Shown here one piece after another: positions 15,015-15,540 of a stretch of DNA of 15,540 nucleotides. How positions within the stretch are numbered: position 1 is the stretch's first letter; each line of letters starts with the position of its first letter. The DNA comes from Sphingomonas sp. (lineage in GTDB: Bacteria > Pseudomonadota > Alphaproteobacteria > Sphingomonadales > Sphingomonadaceae): NCBI GenBank assembly GCA_013812805.1, contig JACCSV010000037.1:1-15540 (forward strand), in the 5' to 3' direction. A model generated the notes under the pieces. That model was not told the DNA's origin. It saw only the letters and a program-made list of their open reading frames with translations, and searched no databases. The translations under genes and the position numbers were made by a program.

Positions 15015-15540
15015 ATGTCCAAGGTTACCGTCGATGGCGTCGAGATCGAAGTGCCCAAGGGTGCGACGGTGCTCCAAGCGTGCGAGCTGGCGGGCAAGGA
15101 AATCCCGCGCTTCTGCTTTCACGAGCGCTTGTCGATCGCCGGCAATTGCCGGATGTGCCTGGTCGAGGTTGCTCCCGGCCCGCCCAAGCCGCAGGCGAGC
15201 TGCGCGCTGCCCGCCGCCGACGGCCAAGCGATCCGAACCGATACCGCGATGGTCAAGAAGGCGCGCGAGGGGGTGATGGAGTTCCTGCTCATCAACCACC
15301 CGCTCGATTGCCCGATCTGCGATCAGGGCGGCGAATGCGACCTTCAGGACCAGGCGATGGCCTATGGCCGCAGTTTCTCGCGCTTCGACGAGAACAAGCG
15401 CGCGATCGACGATAAATATATGGGCCCGGTGATCAAGACCGCGATGACGCGGTGCATCCAGTGCACCCGCTGCATCCGCTTCGCCGAGGAAGTCGCCGGG
15501 GTGCCGGAGATCGGTATGCTTTACCGCGGCGAGGACGCGC
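15015..15540 (+). CDS. nuoG: NADH-quinone oxidoreductase subunit G, N-terminal part
   Basis: The first 175 codons are present; the gene runs off the window. NuoG is the 75-kDa subunit that carries several iron-sulfur clusters in the NADH module. Visible ligands are the ferredoxin-type 2Fe-2S set Cys34, Cys45, Cys48 and Cys63 (FCFHERLSIAGNCRMCLVEV), the His-Cys3 motif for cluster N5 (HPLDCPICDQGGECDLQD), and the start of the next 4Fe-4S motif (TRCIQCTRCIRF). ATG at 15015 gives the standard MSKVTVDG N-terminus. The only nearby ribosome-site candidate is GGAG at 14997-15000, about 14 bases away, which is weak. Unlike the other nuo junctions it does not overlap its upstream gene: 132 bases with two hairpins precede it. 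Confidence 0.96.
   Translation, partial: MSKVTVDGVEIEVPKGATVLQACELAGKEIPRFCFHERLSIAGNCRMCLVEVAPGPPKPQASCALPAADGQAIRTDTAMVKKAREGVMEFLLINHPLDCPICDQGGECDLQDQAMAYGRSFSRFDENKRAIDDKYMGPVIKTAMTRCIQCTRCIRFAEEVAGVPEIGMLYRGEDA

Noticed and set aside
14977..15276. GTG-initiated open frame of 99 codons overlapping the start of nuoG
   Set aside because: It is out of frame with nuoG, which shows clear iron-sulfur motifs, and its product is basic and Ser/Arg/Pro-rich as expected for a shadow frame.

Overview
The window is a contiguous, high-GC, gene-dense piece of bacterial chromosome. The protein sequences look alphaproteobacterial and most like Sphingomonadales (a Sphingomonas-like organism). This placement rests on the style of ThiE, NuoC and NuoF, on the order gap-pgk-fba-thiE, and on the order nuoA-B-C-D-E-F-G with small extra genes inside it. 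It is an inference from remembered family sequences, not from a search.

Region 1 (1-3444, + strand) is a central-carbon cluster: the 3' end of gap, then pgk, a class I fructose-bisphosphate aldolase of about 300 residues, thiE, and a 100-residue glycine-rich protein of unknown function. An 80-bp palindromic element lies between gap and pgk.

Region 2 (3441-5654, - strand) holds three closely spaced genes read leftward: a DUF72 (YecE-like) protein, a prolyl-4-hydroxylase-like 2OG-Fe(II) oxygenase, and a HAD-family phosphatase. The HAD gene ends inside the stop codon of the glycine-rich gene.

Region 3 (5695-7787, + strand) holds a membrane-anchored M23 metallopeptidase, elongation factor P (efp) and an inositol-monophosphatase-family enzyme.

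Region 4 (7861 to the window end, + strand) is the respiratory complex I operon: nuoA, nuoB, nuoC, nuoD, nuoE, nuoF and the first 175 codons of nuoG. A second copy of the 80-bp palindrome lies between nuoB and nuoC. Most junctions overlap by a few bases, which suggests translational coupling. The operon carries four non-canonical genes: a 46-residue two-helix membrane peptide between nuoE and nuoF, and, between nuoF and nuoG, a 240-residue protein, a 43-residue single-helix peptide and a 239-residue exported protein.

The most interesting observation is that the 240- and 239-residue proteins appear to be paralogues. Each seems to consist of two copies of one module of about 70 residues, marked by a cysteine pair with almost invariant spacing (C-x34/35-C in all four copies). 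Their position, with the first gene overlapping the nuoF stop codon, would tie their expression to complex I. No insertion sequence, tRNA, rRNA or CRISPR array was seen, and no gene-free stretch exceeds 300 bases.
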